Source of the DNA: Hofstenia miamia
Lineage: Eukaryota; Xenacoelomorpha; Acoela
Direction of reading: 5' to 3'
Length of the DNA stretch: 33,097 nt
NCBI GenBank assembly: GCA_004352715.1
Contig: SCFE01000053.1
Span: forward strand, 839,458-872,554
The first letter of the stretch is position 1. Every line of letters begins with the position of its first letter. The notes under the pieces are model-generated. The model was given only the letters and a program-made list of their open reading frames with translations. It did not search any database and was not told the origin of the DNA. A program made the translations under genes and the position numbers. Shown here piece after piece: positions 1-8,192 of the stretch.

Positions 1-441
1 GAAAAACTTTATATTCTAACAGTGCGTCATTCAAAAGAAGTGTTTGATCATCTCCCATGTCATATACAAAAATCTTTTAACTGGTATGAGTGTAACTTTC
101 ATCATATCACGTTTACAGAGGGAAACCTCACAAGTGAACAAATGATTGAATTCATTGCTTCACTAAATCTATCAACTCAAAAGAACACGGTGTTTTGGGG
201 ATGTGATGCTATGAACTGTGAATTTCTTAGTTGTATAATCTCCCAGCCAGTAGCGAATTTATTAAATTTTGGATATCGATACCCGCAGAACACGTTGGAT
301 TCCATCGAATGTATAAAAGACTATTATAGATTTGTACACCGAATGAAGACTCGTGGTATATTTGCTGATATTACTAGTAAATGTAAATTTAAGAAATTCG
401 TTGTAAAACCTTTACCATATAGTGAAATACAGAGCAGATGA
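1..441 (+). CDS. Unrecognised Polinton-associated protein, 5'-truncated by window edge
   Basis: The frame is open from base 1 (EKLYILTVRHSK...) to the stop at 439-441, about 146 residues, so the true start lies upstream of the window. The GTG at 22 is only an internal valine. I do not recognise the family. The visible C-terminal part is cysteine-containing (FWGCDAMNCEF, then SKCKFKKFVVKPLPY) with a basic tail; no membrane segment or catalytic signature is evident. It is convergent with the 604-1185 gene and lies on the interior side of a Polinton-type TIR ending at 1682. A degraded copy of its last ~18 codons (CKFKKFVVKPL) occurs at 11356-11419, again followed by a convergent copy of the second gene. 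The pair is therefore a conserved module of a mobile element, probably a Polinton. Function unknown. Confidence 0.55.
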   Translation, partial: EKLYILTVRHSKEVFDHLPCHIQKSFNWYECNFHHITFTEGNLTSEQMIEFIASLNLSTQKNTVFWGCDAMNCEFLSCIISQPVANLLNFGYRYPQNTLDSIECIKDYYRFVHRMKTRGIFADITSKCKFKKFVVKPLPYSEIQSR

Positions 442-603
442 ATTATTTTTTACTATTTTTTCTTAAACTCTGATTTATTTATTACCATGTTTTACATATA
501 AATGAAGACTTGTAAAGTCTTTTGTAATTGTTAATTTTTTATTAGTATAATATTTTATTAAAATAGTGTTACATGAGGAAAAAAGCAATGATGAAAACAA
601 AAG

Positions 604-1185
604 CTATATTTTTATTTTGCTAAACTCCAATACAATCCAATTTACATTATTACCACCAGTTGAGGTTTCCATATCATCTTTGTGGAAAAGTTTTTTCTTT
701 ACCAAAGTCTTGCAATTTTCACTGAGCACGTTAACATAACGTCTAGGAAGAAAATAATAAACCCCATTGCTGAGTTTAATCTTTACTGTGATACCATATC
801 TCATGTTGAAATGCACTGCATCTTCGATTGTAAACCATTGTTTTTTCAGAAGTTTGCTAGCAGGCCATGCACTTGAAAAAGTGTGTGATGATAGTAGTGG
901 TTGGGAGTTGACATTGTTTAAGCATTGTAAAACATTGTCGTCCTTGCTCATCTTGGGGATGGGGAAGACATTCACATTGTTATTGACTGTAGGACGCCTT
1001 TGTTTGTGTTGTGACTTGCATTTTTCTTTTACAGGTGCAGGTGGAGGTTGAATCGTCTCTTGTGTTAATGGGTTATAACCATACGATGGTGGCAGGGTTG
1101 TGCAGAGATCATTAATTAGACTGCTCAATGAACTGGATGTTAGTGTTTCAACAGACATTGGCAAATGTGAAAGACGAAATTGCAT
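604..1185 (-). CDS. Unrecognised Polinton-associated protein (193 aa), intact
   Basis: Complete ORF with an ATG at 1185 and stop at 604-606. Residues 1-110 are low-complexity and Ser/Thr/Pro/Asn-rich with a basic patch (KEKCKSQHKQRRP). Residues ~115-193 form a compact domain beginning QWFTIEDAVHFNMRYGITVK, with YYFLPRRY and a closing WIVLEFSKI. The same domain recurs at 11530-11800 (MNTRYGVAVK, YYFLPKRY, IVLQFSK), so this part is conserved at protein level between two element copies. The 'RYG-x-x-V ... FLPxRY' pattern recalls small beta-rich proteins of mobile elements, possibly OB-fold-like and nucleic-acid binding, but that is only an impression. It is transcribed away from the TIR at 1340-1682 and converges with the 1-441 gene across a 162-bp AT-rich gap. 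Confidence 0.55.
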   Translation of the reverse strand: MQFRLSHLPMSVETLTSSSLSSLINDLCTTLPPSYGYNPLTQETIQPPPAPVKEKCKSQHKQRRPTVNNNVNVFPIPKMSKDDNVLQCLNNVNSQPLLSSHTFSSAWPASKLLKKQWFTIEDAVHFNMRYGITVKIKLSNGVYYFLPRRYVNVLSENCKTLVKKKLFHKDDMETSTGGNNVNWIVLEFSKIKI

Positions 1186-1339
1186 AAGAGAAAAATAATG
1201 ACTTTATCCAATGAAATGAGGTGAATATATAGATTGACCAGCCAAAGAAAATACATTTGAATTTATGAAAAATAATTATTGGTTAGTGATCAGCAAAAAC
1301 GAAATGCGTGATAGTGAGGAATATTAACAAATTGTGATG

Positions 1340-1682
1340 TATGCAAAAACATGAAATTTAACCTGTGATATTAACAAAATTAGTCATTACAAACAATAAA
1401 CCAAAAAAATGTAATTATATCAAAACAATGTAAATTTGGGTGTGAATCATTTAAGCAGGTCCGAATGTGCTAATTAAAAATGCATCAGTAAGCTTTATCT
1501 ACCTGTCAAAAAAAATCAATTAGCAAGATCTTCAAAGCACATAGTGTTAAGTATCAATTAGATGACTCAATGCCTCAACCACCCCTTCGATATTCACCAT
1601 CTGTCACGAGACATGTGACGTCATAAGCTCTCAACCCATCAGAGGCATTTGTTTGCGGTCTCCTATGACCCCCTTTACTACT
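1340..1682 (+). repeat. Polinton terminal inverted repeat, copy 1 (terminus at 1682, interior to the left)
   Basis: Shares order and sequence with the repeats at ~1905-2371 and 8335-8682: a GTGATATTA(A/T)CAAA segment, GTAAATTTGGGTGTGAATCA, a CTGTCAAAA segment, then the TGACGTCA block and the end CCCTTTACTACT. Read outward-in it starts 5'-AG, as Polinton termini do. The outer flank is AACATG (1683-1688), the expected 6-bp target duplication; the partner end is outside the window. This copy is the most diverged of the three (CACGAG for CACGTG, CCCATC for CCAATC). The left boundary is approximate; 1186-1339 is AT-rich and could also belong to the TIR. Confidence 0.7.
1616..1623. promoter_or_regulatory. 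CRE-like palindrome TGACGTCA in TIR copy 1
   Basis: Full CRE/ATF palindrome about 60 bp from the TIR terminus. It is intact here although the neighbouring E-box and CCAAT motifs, present in the other two copies, are mutated in this one. Binding by a bZIP factor is inferred from the motif only. Confidence 0.4.
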
Positions 1683-1885
1683 AACATGGCCTATTGTTTT
1701 TATACCAATAGCAATTTTCTTTTGTAATGATTTAACATGTTCATTAAATAATAAATTTGAGTCAAAAGTAACCCCTAAATATTTAAAAGAAGTAACTTCA
1801 TGAATTTTGGTATTTTTTACTGTTAAAATTTTTTTAGGACGATTTTTTTCAAAATTATGAGGCTTAAGTAAACAAAATTCAGTTT
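1683..1885 (-). pseudogene. CR1-like non-LTR reverse transcriptase, C-terminal fragment
   Basis: On the minus strand this reads TEFCLLKP...TSFKYLGVTFDSNLLF...KKIAIGIKT, the thumb region that follows the RT catalytic core in CR1/Jockey-type elements. It resembles the plus-strand copy at 5930-6120 (TEFCILQP, FKKLGVTIDSKLKF, RKLAIGIKS) but is clearly diverged, so it is a different subfamily or an older copy. It is cut on the right by the single N at 1886 and on the left by the Polinton terminus at 1682, consistent with a Polinton having inserted into a CR1 element. Only about 68 residues remain. Confidence 0.75.
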
Positions 1886-1886
1886 N
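1886..1886. other. Single-N assembly join
   Basis: One N separates the CR1 fragment from the interior part of TIR copy 2, which would otherwise continue leftward into element sequence. The join is abrupt on both sides and is probably an unmerged contig boundary, so adjacency across it should not be trusted. Confidence 0.7.
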
Positions 1887-1904
1887 TTTTCGAAATTATG
1901 AAAA

Positions 1905-2371
1905 ATTTGATACGTGTGGTTCGCCATTGCATCCTGTGTTTATACGTGTAATGGAAAATTAGTTTGTAATGTGTACGTATCCCACAAAGGATTGTAAAAA
2001 TAAGCAGCAATAGAAAAATCACAAAATGCGATGTAATGTATACAGGTGGGTGTAATGTGTGTTATAACAAAGTATATTTTACAAAATGCAGTGTTATGTA
2101 TATTAAGAAAAATTAGTCATTATATAAAACAAAGTAAATTTGGGTGTGAATCATTTAAGTAGCTCTGAATGTGGTAATTAAAAATGCATTAGTAAGATGT
2201 CAAAAAAAAATCAATTAGTGAGATCTTCAAAGCACTTAGCGCCAAGTATCAATTAGATGACTCAACCACCCTCGGCAATATTCACGGCCTGTCACGTGAC
2301 ATGTGACGTCATAAGCTCTCGACCAATCAGAGGCGTTTTTGTGGCGTCTCCTTCCGGTCCCCTTTACTACT
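1905..2371 (+). repeat. Polinton terminal inverted repeat, copy 2 (terminus at 2371)
   Basis: Matches the 8193-8682 arm and the reverse complement of ~7060-6438: TGGAAAATTAGTTTGTAAT, a GTGTACGTATCCC segment, GTAAATTTGGGTGTGAATCA, GATCTTCAAAGCACTTAG, the CACGTG / TGACGTCA / CCAATC block, and the end CCCCTTTACTACT. The last base of the terminus is 2371; TATAAG (2372-2377) and Polinton integrase sequence follow. The inner limit is lost at the N at 1886. Confidence 0.78.
2293..2328. promoter_or_regulatory. E-box / CRE / CCAAT cluster in TIR copy 2
   Basis: CACGTG at 2293-2298, TGACGTCA at 2304-2311 and CCAATC at 2323-2328 lie within 36 bp, 43-79 bp from the element end. The same trio with the same spacing is at 8604-8639. 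Motif identities are direct; use as a promoter or enhancer by element genes is inference. Confidence 0.45.
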
Positions 2372-2377
2372 TATAAG
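2372..2377. other. 6-bp target-site duplication (TATAAG), right side
   Basis: TATAAG immediately follows the TIR end. The same hexamer, in the matching orientation, immediately follows the TIR end at 8682 (CTTATA at 8683-8688). Six-bp duplications are the Polinton rule. Confidence 0.65.
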
Positions 2378-2869
2378 GACTCCTTATTAAGGAGCCTAAA
2401 GGAAATTCTATTTAAATATCTACAGTATACTTTACCACCAGCTTTAAATATGTAGACAAGCTACAACAAATAGTAAATGTATTGAATTCCCGTGTAAATC
2501 GTACAATTGGAATGACTCCGAATTCCGTGAGCAAAAAAAACACGTACCATATTTGATGGGAAATTTAATGAGTATTAATACATGTTGCCAACAAAAGCAT
2601 TATTTCATAATGGTGACTTAGTTAGAATTTCAAAGTCAGATCATACTTTTTGAAGAGGATATTTACCACAATTTCAAAATGAGGTTTTCAAAATCAAGAA
2701 AGTGTTTTCCACAACTCCTGTTACATATGAAATAAAGTCAATCAGTGACGGGGGAATAATCATTAGTTCAAGTACAGTCATGAGCACCTTCACGCATTCA
2801 TGTTTGGACATTTTTGAACGAGATAAAGTTTTGGTAAACTACAATGGTGGTAGCACACAAAAAAGATAG
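2372..2869 (+). pseudogene. Polinton integrase, 3' part, broken
   Basis: Frames here read RSLKEILFKYLQ, then KLQQIVNVLNSRVNRTIGMT, then FHNGDLVRISKSDHTF, RGYLPQFQNEVFKIKKV and PVTYEIKS, ending at a TAG (2867-2869). This is the end of the DDE catalytic core, the NxRxxRxIGMxP linker and the C-terminal 'GDxVRISK..F.KGYLP' domain of the retroviral-like integrase carried by Polintons. The N-terminal two thirds is absent because the TIR terminus lies directly upstream. At least two frameshifts and several stops (for example after DHTF) make it non-functional. The matching 5' part is at 8683-9236 on the other strand. It precedes the capsid-type ORF by about 50 bp. Confidence 0.8.
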
Positions 2870-2920
2870 AAGATGTGTTTAGCTCTGTTAACCAAATCTT
2901 AATGAAAATTGAATTGACAG

Positions 2921-3421
2921 TTGTTAAAAATATTTAGTACTTTTTCACAAAATTTGCCATTGATTACTACAGTACTGAAATTGGATTTTGAAATCACCAG
3001 TGGAAGAGTAGTCATAAAAAATGAAACGCCGTATGAATTTGAATTGAATCAGGTAGGTGAAATTTTGGGTTTTGATCGTCACTATCGAATAGTGAATGGT
3101 TTGAACACTGTTAAATATAGTTTTGATATTTTAAATGGACAGCATAATATTTTAATTTATACTGATATACTCACTTGTCAGCATTATCAGAGTGGTAGCA
3201 TCCAGTTATTGGATCAAATACCCTTATTCACAGTATATAGTGTAAATGATCAGCCATTCATCAATTATGAAAAAGCTCATATAATTTATAGACCAACTTC
3301 AAAGTCATTCATCGATAGAATTACAATTAGCTTCCATACATTAAATGGTGAGTTCATTCATTTGAATGATACTAGCAATATTTATTTAACTCTTAATATC
3401 AAAGACACTGATGAAATTTAA
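2921..3421 (+). pseudogene. Polinton capsid-type protein, C-terminal domain, 5'-truncated but open
   Basis: A 166-codon open stretch follows a TGA at 2915-2917 with no ATG at its start; the first codon is TTG, so the N-terminal part is missing or in another frame. Hallmarks are QVGEILGFD near residue 43, NILIYTDILTCQHYQSG near 90, IIYRPTSKSFIDRITISF near 127 and a closing beta-rich NIYLTLNIKD. This 'LGF ... YTDI(L/V)E ... PxYxPxxxxFxxIxIxI' layout is that of a common Polinton protein in invertebrate genomes, which I take to be a jelly-roll virion component, possibly the minor capsid or penton type. It is oddly free of stops beside a ruined integrase. The exact virion role is uncertain. Confidence 0.6.
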
Positions 3422-3817
3422 GTTTAAACAATTTTTTAAAATGTAAAATAAATAAGTTATTTTTTATTTTTAAATGTTATGTATTAATAACCAATTTACG
3501 ACAATAATATAAATATTATCAATAATTTTTACAAATATTATATTCTTGAATTCAATGAGAAAAACGTATTGAAAAAATATTTATTTCATTTGTACCAGAG
3601 ACGGTGATTGATAAATCACTTTACTTTATTAACATTTTAGTTTTGTAGTATCTTTCATTTACATAAGTGTATAAATTGGGAAAAACATGTTGTAATAATA
3701 ATTGAGATTGTTTTCCAACTTGTGAAGAAATTCTTGTTTTATATGATTTGAAATTGTTTTATTTAATCATTAAAGTGATTTGGATTTCATGTTTGATAGA
3801 TAACAATCTTTACGATT

Positions 3818-4070
3818 CGATACATTTTGACATTTGAACAATAGGGTATAGTAAAAAATTACGCAATGTTAACATTGTCTGTTAAGTAGTGCAACTTTGT
3901 ACACACAGCGCATAATGGAATTTTACATGGTTGTACTGTTTTTATAATTTGTTACATTTTGACATTTGAACAATAGGGATATAGATAAAACCACATAATG
4001 TTGACATTATAAAAGCATGCAACTTTATACATAGAGCAGATTAATGGAATTTCACATTGCTGAAAGAAAG
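3818..4070. repeat. Two-copy tandem repeat, period about 132 bp
   Basis: TACATTTTGACATTTGAACA followed by ATAGGG starts at 3821 and again at 3953. Each copy continues with a diverged but alignable AATGTTAACATT / AATGTTGACATT segment, GCAACTTTRTACA and TAATGGAATTTYACAT. Divergence suggests an old duplication. Confidence 0.65.
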
Positions 4071-4728
4071 ACAACTACCCTGAAAGATTTCAAACTTTGC
4101 GGTTAAGCTATGTTTATAAATAGATCTCAGATATTGTTTTGATACTTAACGCTTTTTTGCAATACTATCTCTAGTTAGTTTTACAGATATTTCTTTTAAA
4201 ATGTGATCAATTTTATTTTAATGAATTGTTGTGAATTTACTGTTTGATGTTAAATTTATTATATACTTTATTATAAAAAAACGTCGTTTGTTTGTTAATA
4301 CACATTTTTAATTGAATTTGTTTAAACTTTTAATAGTCATGTGTTTTATACTGTGATCTATGATCACATTTGACTTGTTTATTAATCATTAATTTAGATA
4401 ATACATTGCGTATGTTTCCTACAGCATTCCCATCCCAACCATGATGATAAACTAACACAATAGACAAATTCAATAGTGTGATATATATGGTCATTATAAG
4501 AAAAGTTTAGAATAAATTACATTTTTGTCTTGTCTTAAACACGTATGGGGGTTTTACCACATACGTTTATTTAATATTAGAAATTGCGAGTTTTTGCATA
4601 AACTAGTTTTTGGTTTTTTCTGAAAAATTATTTTGCTTTGTTACCAAAATAAGGTATTACGCTTTTAACGAGGACTATCATCTCTCTGATTCAAACATTT
4701 TTTATTAAATTTTACTGAATAAAAGAAG

Positions 4729-4872
4729 TATGTAAAATAAAACATGTAAACTAAATTAATGTGGTATTTCCAAGGTCATGTATGTTAATAAAAAAACAAG
4801 GGTGTAAAATAAAAAATGTAAACTAAATTAAAGTGGTATTTCCAAGGTCATGTATGTTAATAAAAAAACAAG
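4729..4872. repeat. Two-copy tandem repeat, period 72 bp
   Basis: Two near-identical units (4729-4800 and 4801-4872) carry ATGTAAACTAAATTAA, GTGGTATTTCCAAGGTCATG and TATGTTAATAAAAAAACAAG. A partial, more diverged third unit follows, in which AAGTGACATACATTAAC repeats part of the motif inverted. Confidence 0.75.
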
Positions 4873-5114
4873 TATGTCAACTAAATTAAGCCACTTAAAT
4901 AAGCAAGTGACATACATTAACAAAAAGCAAGTATGTACATAAAATGAAACATTATAAAAAAATTGGTTACATTTTAAACAATAGACAGCAAATAAATGTG
5001 TTTGCCAACAAAAACCAATATATTCCAATGACGTCAGAGATACACAGACGGCCAAAGTACACAATTCCATCATAGCCATGCCCGCCAGGGTCAAAGGTCA
5101 ATTTGCGGGTGACT

Positions 5115-6430
5115 TCTAGTCTCTTCATACTACTAATCAATAAGCTTAAAACTAACAAATCAAGCGGTCCATCAAGCATTCCTTCATGGGCCCTGAAAAT
5201 TACTTCAGACATCATTGTAAATCCATTAAATTTTATCTTTATTGAATGAATATAATTTAATTACTTCCCGGATAATTTAAAACTTGCTCACATTACTCCT
5301 ATTTTTAAGAAAAAATCCATCAATTGCCACTAATTATTGGCCAATCTCAATTACTTCTCCAATAAGCAAAATATTCGAAAGATTATTATATATTCAAACG
5401 ACTAAACATTTAAATAAGTATAATTTATTATCAAACACACAATTTGGATTTCGCAAAAATTTCTCAACAATTGATGCATTATTAAATGCTACTGAAACTT
5501 GGAGAGCATCAATGGATTTTAATAAATTTGTAGCTATAGCCTGCTTAGATTTTTCAAAAGCCTATGGTTCAATTAATCATAACATACTTATTGAAAAACT
5601 ATCTTACTGAGGATTTTCTTGTAATAGTAAGCAATTGATAACTAGTTACTTTAATCAAAGATTCCAGATAATTGTATTTAATGATATTTTTTTGAAATGG
5701 TTACCAGCTTACAATTGAGTGCCTCAAGGAACGATTCTAGGTCCTCTTCTTTTTAGCATTTATGTAAATGACATGCATTCTATAACTAATTGCAATTTAA
5801 TCCAATATGCCATTGACACTTGCATTTTCAGCGCTTATTCATCAATGCACCTAGCAGTGGAATCTATAGAATTGAATTGTAACAAATTGTCAAATTGCTT
5901 TTGTATGCACAAGTTGAATATTAATGAAGCTAAAACAGAATTTTGTATTTTGCAGCCAAATAAAAACAAATTCGATGTTACTGCAGTGACTTTAAATGTA
6001 AATAATATTAATGTTCCTATTGTAGACACTTTCAAGAAACTAGGAGTAACTATTGACTCAAAGCTAAAATTCAAAGCTCACATCAATTTAATAGTTAGAA
6101 AATTAGCTATAGGTATAAAAAGTAGTAGTTAGGCAATTACCACCTTGTGCTATAATTCAATTCTTCCATGCTTTCATCATGAGTCACCTTAATTAAGCAA
6201 ACATTTTATTTAATGACCTAAGCAAAGTGCTTTATAAAAAACTTGATATTAAATTAAGATGGGCATTAAATATCTCAACGAAAAACTCATCAAAAACCAA
6301 ACAGTACATTTCTAGGTCAATTCTTTTTCCAAAACAACTGGTTATATTGAATACCCTTCTGACATTCTTCAAGCTAATCAGAAACCTAAGTAGTGTATAT
6401 AGGGCAGGCCCTGTTACACAAACTGACATT
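5115..6430 (+). pseudogene. CR1-like non-LTR reverse transcriptase fragment, dead
   Basis: The interrupted reading runs LKLAHITPIFKK, SPISKIFERLLY, NTQFGFRKNFSTIDAL, ACLDFSKAYGS, then VPQGTILGPLLFSIYVNDM, LIQYAIDTCIFS, FKKLGVTIDSKLKF and a C-terminal LYKKLDIKLRWALN region. These are RT motifs of the CR1/Jockey group in the correct order. The catalytic YADD reads YAID, so a catalytic aspartate is lost, and there are stops near 5608 and 5717 and frameshifts near 5320 and 6130. It closely matches 16165-16853, where YADD is intact, and is the same family. There is no endonuclease here; the 5' end begins abruptly near 5115, and the 3' end adjoins the truncated Polinton TIR near 6438. Confidence 0.88.
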
Positions 6431-6437
6431 TTGACCT

Positions 6438-7192
6438 CTGCGATATCGAGGGGGTGTTTTTAGTGACTCACCATTTGATTGACAGATGACTAATGAATTT
6501 CTGACAGATTGTGATAACTCACAAAGCGCTTTTTGACAGATCAGGGGGTAACTGGCTGACAGCTTGCTAATAGCTTTTAATTAGTGTACCATATTAGGGC
6601 CTATTTGCATGATTCATGTTCAAATTTAGTTTACACTTTTTGGCATGACTAATTCCACTTTGATAATATCACATTTGTTTGCATTATGCCATGTTAATAT
6701 ATACCGTATTATAACAACCCCTTTCAGGTTCACTTTGATAATATCACAGGCCATTTTTGGTATGAGTAATTTTTGATATCACATTTGTTTGCATTACGCC
6801 ATGTTAAATATATACCGTATTATAACAACCCCTTTCAGGTTCACTTTGATAATATCACAGGTCATTTTTTGGTATGAGTAATTTCACTTTGATAATATCA
6901 CGGACCATTTTTTTTGGTATGAGTAATTTTTTGATAATATCTCAGATGTTTGCATGTTAATATATACCTTATTATAACAAACCCTTTTTGGGATGCGTAC
7001 ACATAATATTACAAACTAATTTTCCATAATTTTGAGAAGCTTACAGTATAATCCGGGAAACTTTCAAAATCGTTTTTGTCAAAAATCATTGTAACACGTT
7101 TATCATATCACGGTTTTTTCAACCAATAATTAATTTTCATAATTTACAAGTACATTTAACTCGCTTTTCGGGAATTTTTTTCAAAATGACTT
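6438..7192 (-). repeat. Polinton TIR, inverted left arm, outer end truncated
   Basis: Its reverse complement matches the 8193-8590 arm piece by piece: the ATATCGAGGGGGTGTTT end, TGACAG-rich segment, GGGGGTAACTGGCTGACAGC, TTTTAATTAG, and the GATAATATCAC / GGTATGAGTAATTT minisatellite. The part at 6990-7030 (ACAAACTAATTTTCCA) also matches copy 2. The outermost ~110 bp, with the CRE block and terminus, is missing because CR1 sequence abuts at about 6438. The inner end runs into the 1000-N gap. Confidence 0.75.
6656..6985. repeat. Minisatellite within the TIR
   Basis: CACTTTGATAATATCAC recurs at least four times, alternating with GGTATGAGTAATTT and with a block containing GTTTGCATTAYGCCATGTTA, ATATATACCGTATTATAACA and ACCCCTTTCAGGTT. 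The larger period is about 120 bp. The reverse complement of the same array opens the 8193-8400 arm. Confidence 0.75.
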
Positions 7193-8192
7193 NNNNNNNN
7201 NNNNNNNNNNNNNNNNNNNNNNNNNNNNNNNNNNNNNNNNNNNNNNNNNNNNNNNNNNNNNNNNNNNNNNNNNNNNNNNNNNNNNNNNNNNNNNNNNNNN
7301 NNNNNNNNNNNNNNNNNNNNNNNNNNNNNNNNNNNNNNNNNNNNNNNNNNNNNNNNNNNNNNNNNNNNNNNNNNNNNNNNNNNNNNNNNNNNNNNNNNNN
7401 NNNNNNNNNNNNNNNNNNNNNNNNNNNNNNNNNNNNNNNNNNNNNNNNNNNNNNNNNNNNNNNNNNNNNNNNNNNNNNNNNNNNNNNNNNNNNNNNNNNN
7501 NNNNNNNNNNNNNNNNNNNNNNNNNNNNNNNNNNNNNNNNNNNNNNNNNNNNNNNNNNNNNNNNNNNNNNNNNNNNNNNNNNNNNNNNNNNNNNNNNNNN
7601 NNNNNNNNNNNNNNNNNNNNNNNNNNNNNNNNNNNNNNNNNNNNNNNNNNNNNNNNNNNNNNNNNNNNNNNNNNNNNNNNNNNNNNNNNNNNNNNNNNNN
7701 NNNNNNNNNNNNNNNNNNNNNNNNNNNNNNNNNNNNNNNNNNNNNNNNNNNNNNNNNNNNNNNNNNNNNNNNNNNNNNNNNNNNNNNNNNNNNNNNNNNN
7801 NNNNNNNNNNNNNNNNNNNNNNNNNNNNNNNNNNNNNNNNNNNNNNNNNNNNNNNNNNNNNNNNNNNNNNNNNNNNNNNNNNNNNNNNNNNNNNNNNNNN
7901 NNNNNNNNNNNNNNNNNNNNNNNNNNNNNNNNNNNNNNNNNNNNNNNNNNNNNNNNNNNNNNNNNNNNNNNNNNNNNNNNNNNNNNNNNNNNNNNNNNNN
8001 NNNNNNNNNNNNNNNNNNNNNNNNNNNNNNNNNNNNNNNNNNNNNNNNNNNNNNNNNNNNNNNNNNNNNNNNNNNNNNNNNNNNNNNNNNNNNNNNNNNN
8101 NNNNNNNNNNNNNNNNNNNNNNNNNNNNNNNNNNNNNNNNNNNNNNNNNNNNNNNNNNNNNNNNNNNNNNNNNNNNNNNNNNNNNNNNNNNN
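7193..8192. other. Assembly gap, exactly 1000 N
   Basis: A round-number run of N is usually a placeholder of unknown true size. It separates two inverted Polinton TIR arms, so the element interior, if it survives, is here. The long open frames through it are artefacts. Confidence 0.95.

Larger units (their letters stand above)
3422..5114. other. AT-rich stretch without a recognisable gene
   Basis: No frame here resembles a known protein, and the open frames at 4828-5215 have no coding character. It holds the two tandem repeats listed separately and is otherwise plain A+T-rich DNA. Confidence 0.6.

Noticed and set aside
22-441. GTG at 22 as a start codon
   Set aside because: The frame is open to the window edge and eukaryotic starts are ATG; the gene is 5'-truncated.
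682-1051. Plus-strand open frames within 682-1051
   Set aside because: Shadows of the minus-strand gene at 604-1185, which has a paralogue supporting its frame.
4828-5215. Minus-strand open frames at 4828-5215
   Set aside because: They overlap a tandem repeat and the start of plus-strand RT sequence, with no family resemblance.
5284-6132. Group II intron or bacterial RT
   Set aside because: Motif set (FGFRKNFST, GTILGPLLFSIYVND) and linkage to an AP-type endonuclease and SGNH ORF1 are those of CR1-like non-LTR elements.
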